Under the pieces are notes generated by a model. That model was not told the DNA's origin and did no database searches. It worked only from the letters and a program-made list of their open reading frames with translations. The position numbers were made by a program, and so were the translations under genes. Of a stretch of 64,000 bases of DNA, positions 63,253 to 64,000 are shown in pieces. Source of the DNA: Bathynomus jamesi (taxonomy: Eukaryota > Arthropoda > Malacostraca > Isopoda > Cirolanidae); NCBI GenBank assembly GCA_023014485.1, contig JAJOZX010009073.1:88501-152500 (forward strand), in the 5' to 3' direction. Positions within the stretch are counted from its first letter, which is position 1. The number at the start of each line of letters is the position of its first letter.

Positions 63253-64000
63253 CACACTGGACAAAAAATTAGTCACCCCTACTAGCACCGATAGTAGGAA
63301 GTTCAAGGTCACACAGAGGGCGCTGATGTAGCATTGGTAAGTGACAAGTAGCGGTGACGTAGCACACAGGTCAGATCTGTTTCGTGAGGTGGTGAAGAAC
63401 AAACTGTGTGTTGGATATAGTCTGCAAAATGGGTCGTGAGGCAGACGTTACTCAGTGGCAAAAAGGAGCCATCGTGTTTGGCAGAGCCCACGGACACAAA
63501 ATGTCTGAAGTAGCCCAATTTGTTGGTGTGTCAACGCGTACTGTCCAGCGAGTTTACAAAGAGTGGTGTAGTTCGCAATCAACTGAAAATCGACGGCGTA
63601 ACTGTGGCCGGAAAACAATTCTCGACAATAGGGGCCGCCGCCATGTTTCTCGTCTAGTAACTGCAAATCGTTTTCAAACCAGAGAACAATTGCTCCAAGA
63701 AACCAATGAGGTTCTCCAGCGACCAATTTCCGAACGGACATTGCGACGAGAACTGCATGCGATGGACATCTGGAGCAGGGTACCACGGAAGAGGCCGCTG
63801 TTAACAGGAAGTCACAAATTGGCAGTTATAAATGGGCTCAGAGGCACAAAAACCGGACTGCGGCAGATTGGAAACGTGTAATTTGGTGCGATGAGTCCCG
63901 TTTTTGTTTGTTCTCCAATGATGGGAGGCGACGAGTACATCGCAGGTCCAATGAAGCCTTTAATCCTGAATGCGTCGAGGTGTTGTTCAGGCTGGAAACA
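63253..64000 (+). mobile_element. Tc1-like element, 5' part, cut by window end
   Basis: The left end CACACTGGACAAAAAATTAG then TCACCCC follows a TA microsatellite (63207-63250). The gene on the plus strand starts about 175 bp inside. The right end lies beyond the window. Confidence 0.75.
63429..64000 (+). pseudogene. Tc1-like transposase, N-terminal part, one frameshift
   Basis: ATG at 63429 gives MGREADVTQWQKGAIVFGRA. A first helix-turn-helix follows (MSEVAQFVGVSTRTVQRVYK), then a CGRKTI linker and a second domain (ETNEVLQRPISERTLRRELH), then WSRVPRKRPLL. A one-base shift near 63820 moves the frame, after which YKWAQRHKNRTAADWKRVIW and CDESRFCLFSNDGRRRVHR follow, with the first catalytic Asp in CDESRF. 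The frame runs to the window end without a further stop seen. An in-frame TTG codon 21 bases upstream is not needed as a start. Only one lesion is visible in about 190 codons, so this copy is fairly young. Confidence 0.85.

Overview
This window is a eukaryotic, almost certainly arthropod, intergenic or intronic region built nearly entirely of transposable elements (TEs). Spliceosomal-type introns, AT-rich DNA, TTAGG-like CCTAA runs and many DD41D mariner elements fit an arthropod. A fragment of an arthropod-style BTB/POZ gene and Jockey-like LINEs point weakly to a decapod crustacean. No intact host gene was recognised. There are no bacterial operons, and no rRNA or CRISPR array. The only host-gene candidate is a decayed BTB exon at 37848-39265 on the minus strand.

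Layout. 1-5295: a mariner remnant, an inverted tandem array of tRNA-bearing 261-bp units, a precisely bounded hAT element (2306-3581, 8-bp target duplication) and unique AT-rich DNA. 5296-35092: a Russian doll of TEs. The outer shell F (5296-35092) is split by element B (6718-34520). B is split by element A1 (7292-13514), which is itself split by a piggyBac (7407-9540). The first intron of B also received a mariner foldback, a LINE (R1, plus strand) carrying hAT-like element D (14867-17916), a second LINE copy (R2, minus strand) carrying hAT-like element E (23293-27068) and a DD41D mariner (27209-28136), and a Tc1-like element (29023-30571). E carries a further small hAT-type element (25001-25521). 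F, B, A1, A2 and G are members of one DNA-transposon superfamily with GGGnCATTCC-like ends and, where readable, 4-bp duplications; I think they are Sola-like, but this is not proven.

35093-47632: a LINE fragment (K), an inverted pair of tRNA-derived SINEs around a 108-bp perfect palindrome, a retroposon (S1), the BTB exon, a second Tc1-like copy and a nearly full-length but broken GC-richer Jockey-type LINE (J) with gag, endonuclease and reverse transcriptase remnants. 47638-54034: a Tigger/pogo element, a MITE, a second S retroposon with a 14-bp target duplication, three different DD41D mariners lined up in consecutive TA microsatellites, and a pogo MITE with an expanded 15-bp repeat. 54190-64000: another Sola-like relative (G), a second copy of A (A2, gene on minus strand) with a Tigger-type MITE inside, a Helitron-like end, an 833-bp foldback element and the 5' part of a Tc1-like element cut by the window end.

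The genes do not cooperate in a pathway; each transposase served its own element. The only large uninterrupted open frame is the 790-residue hAT-like transposase of element D. Everything else carries stops, frameshifts or deletions. All family names come from motifs read by eye; none was checked against a database.
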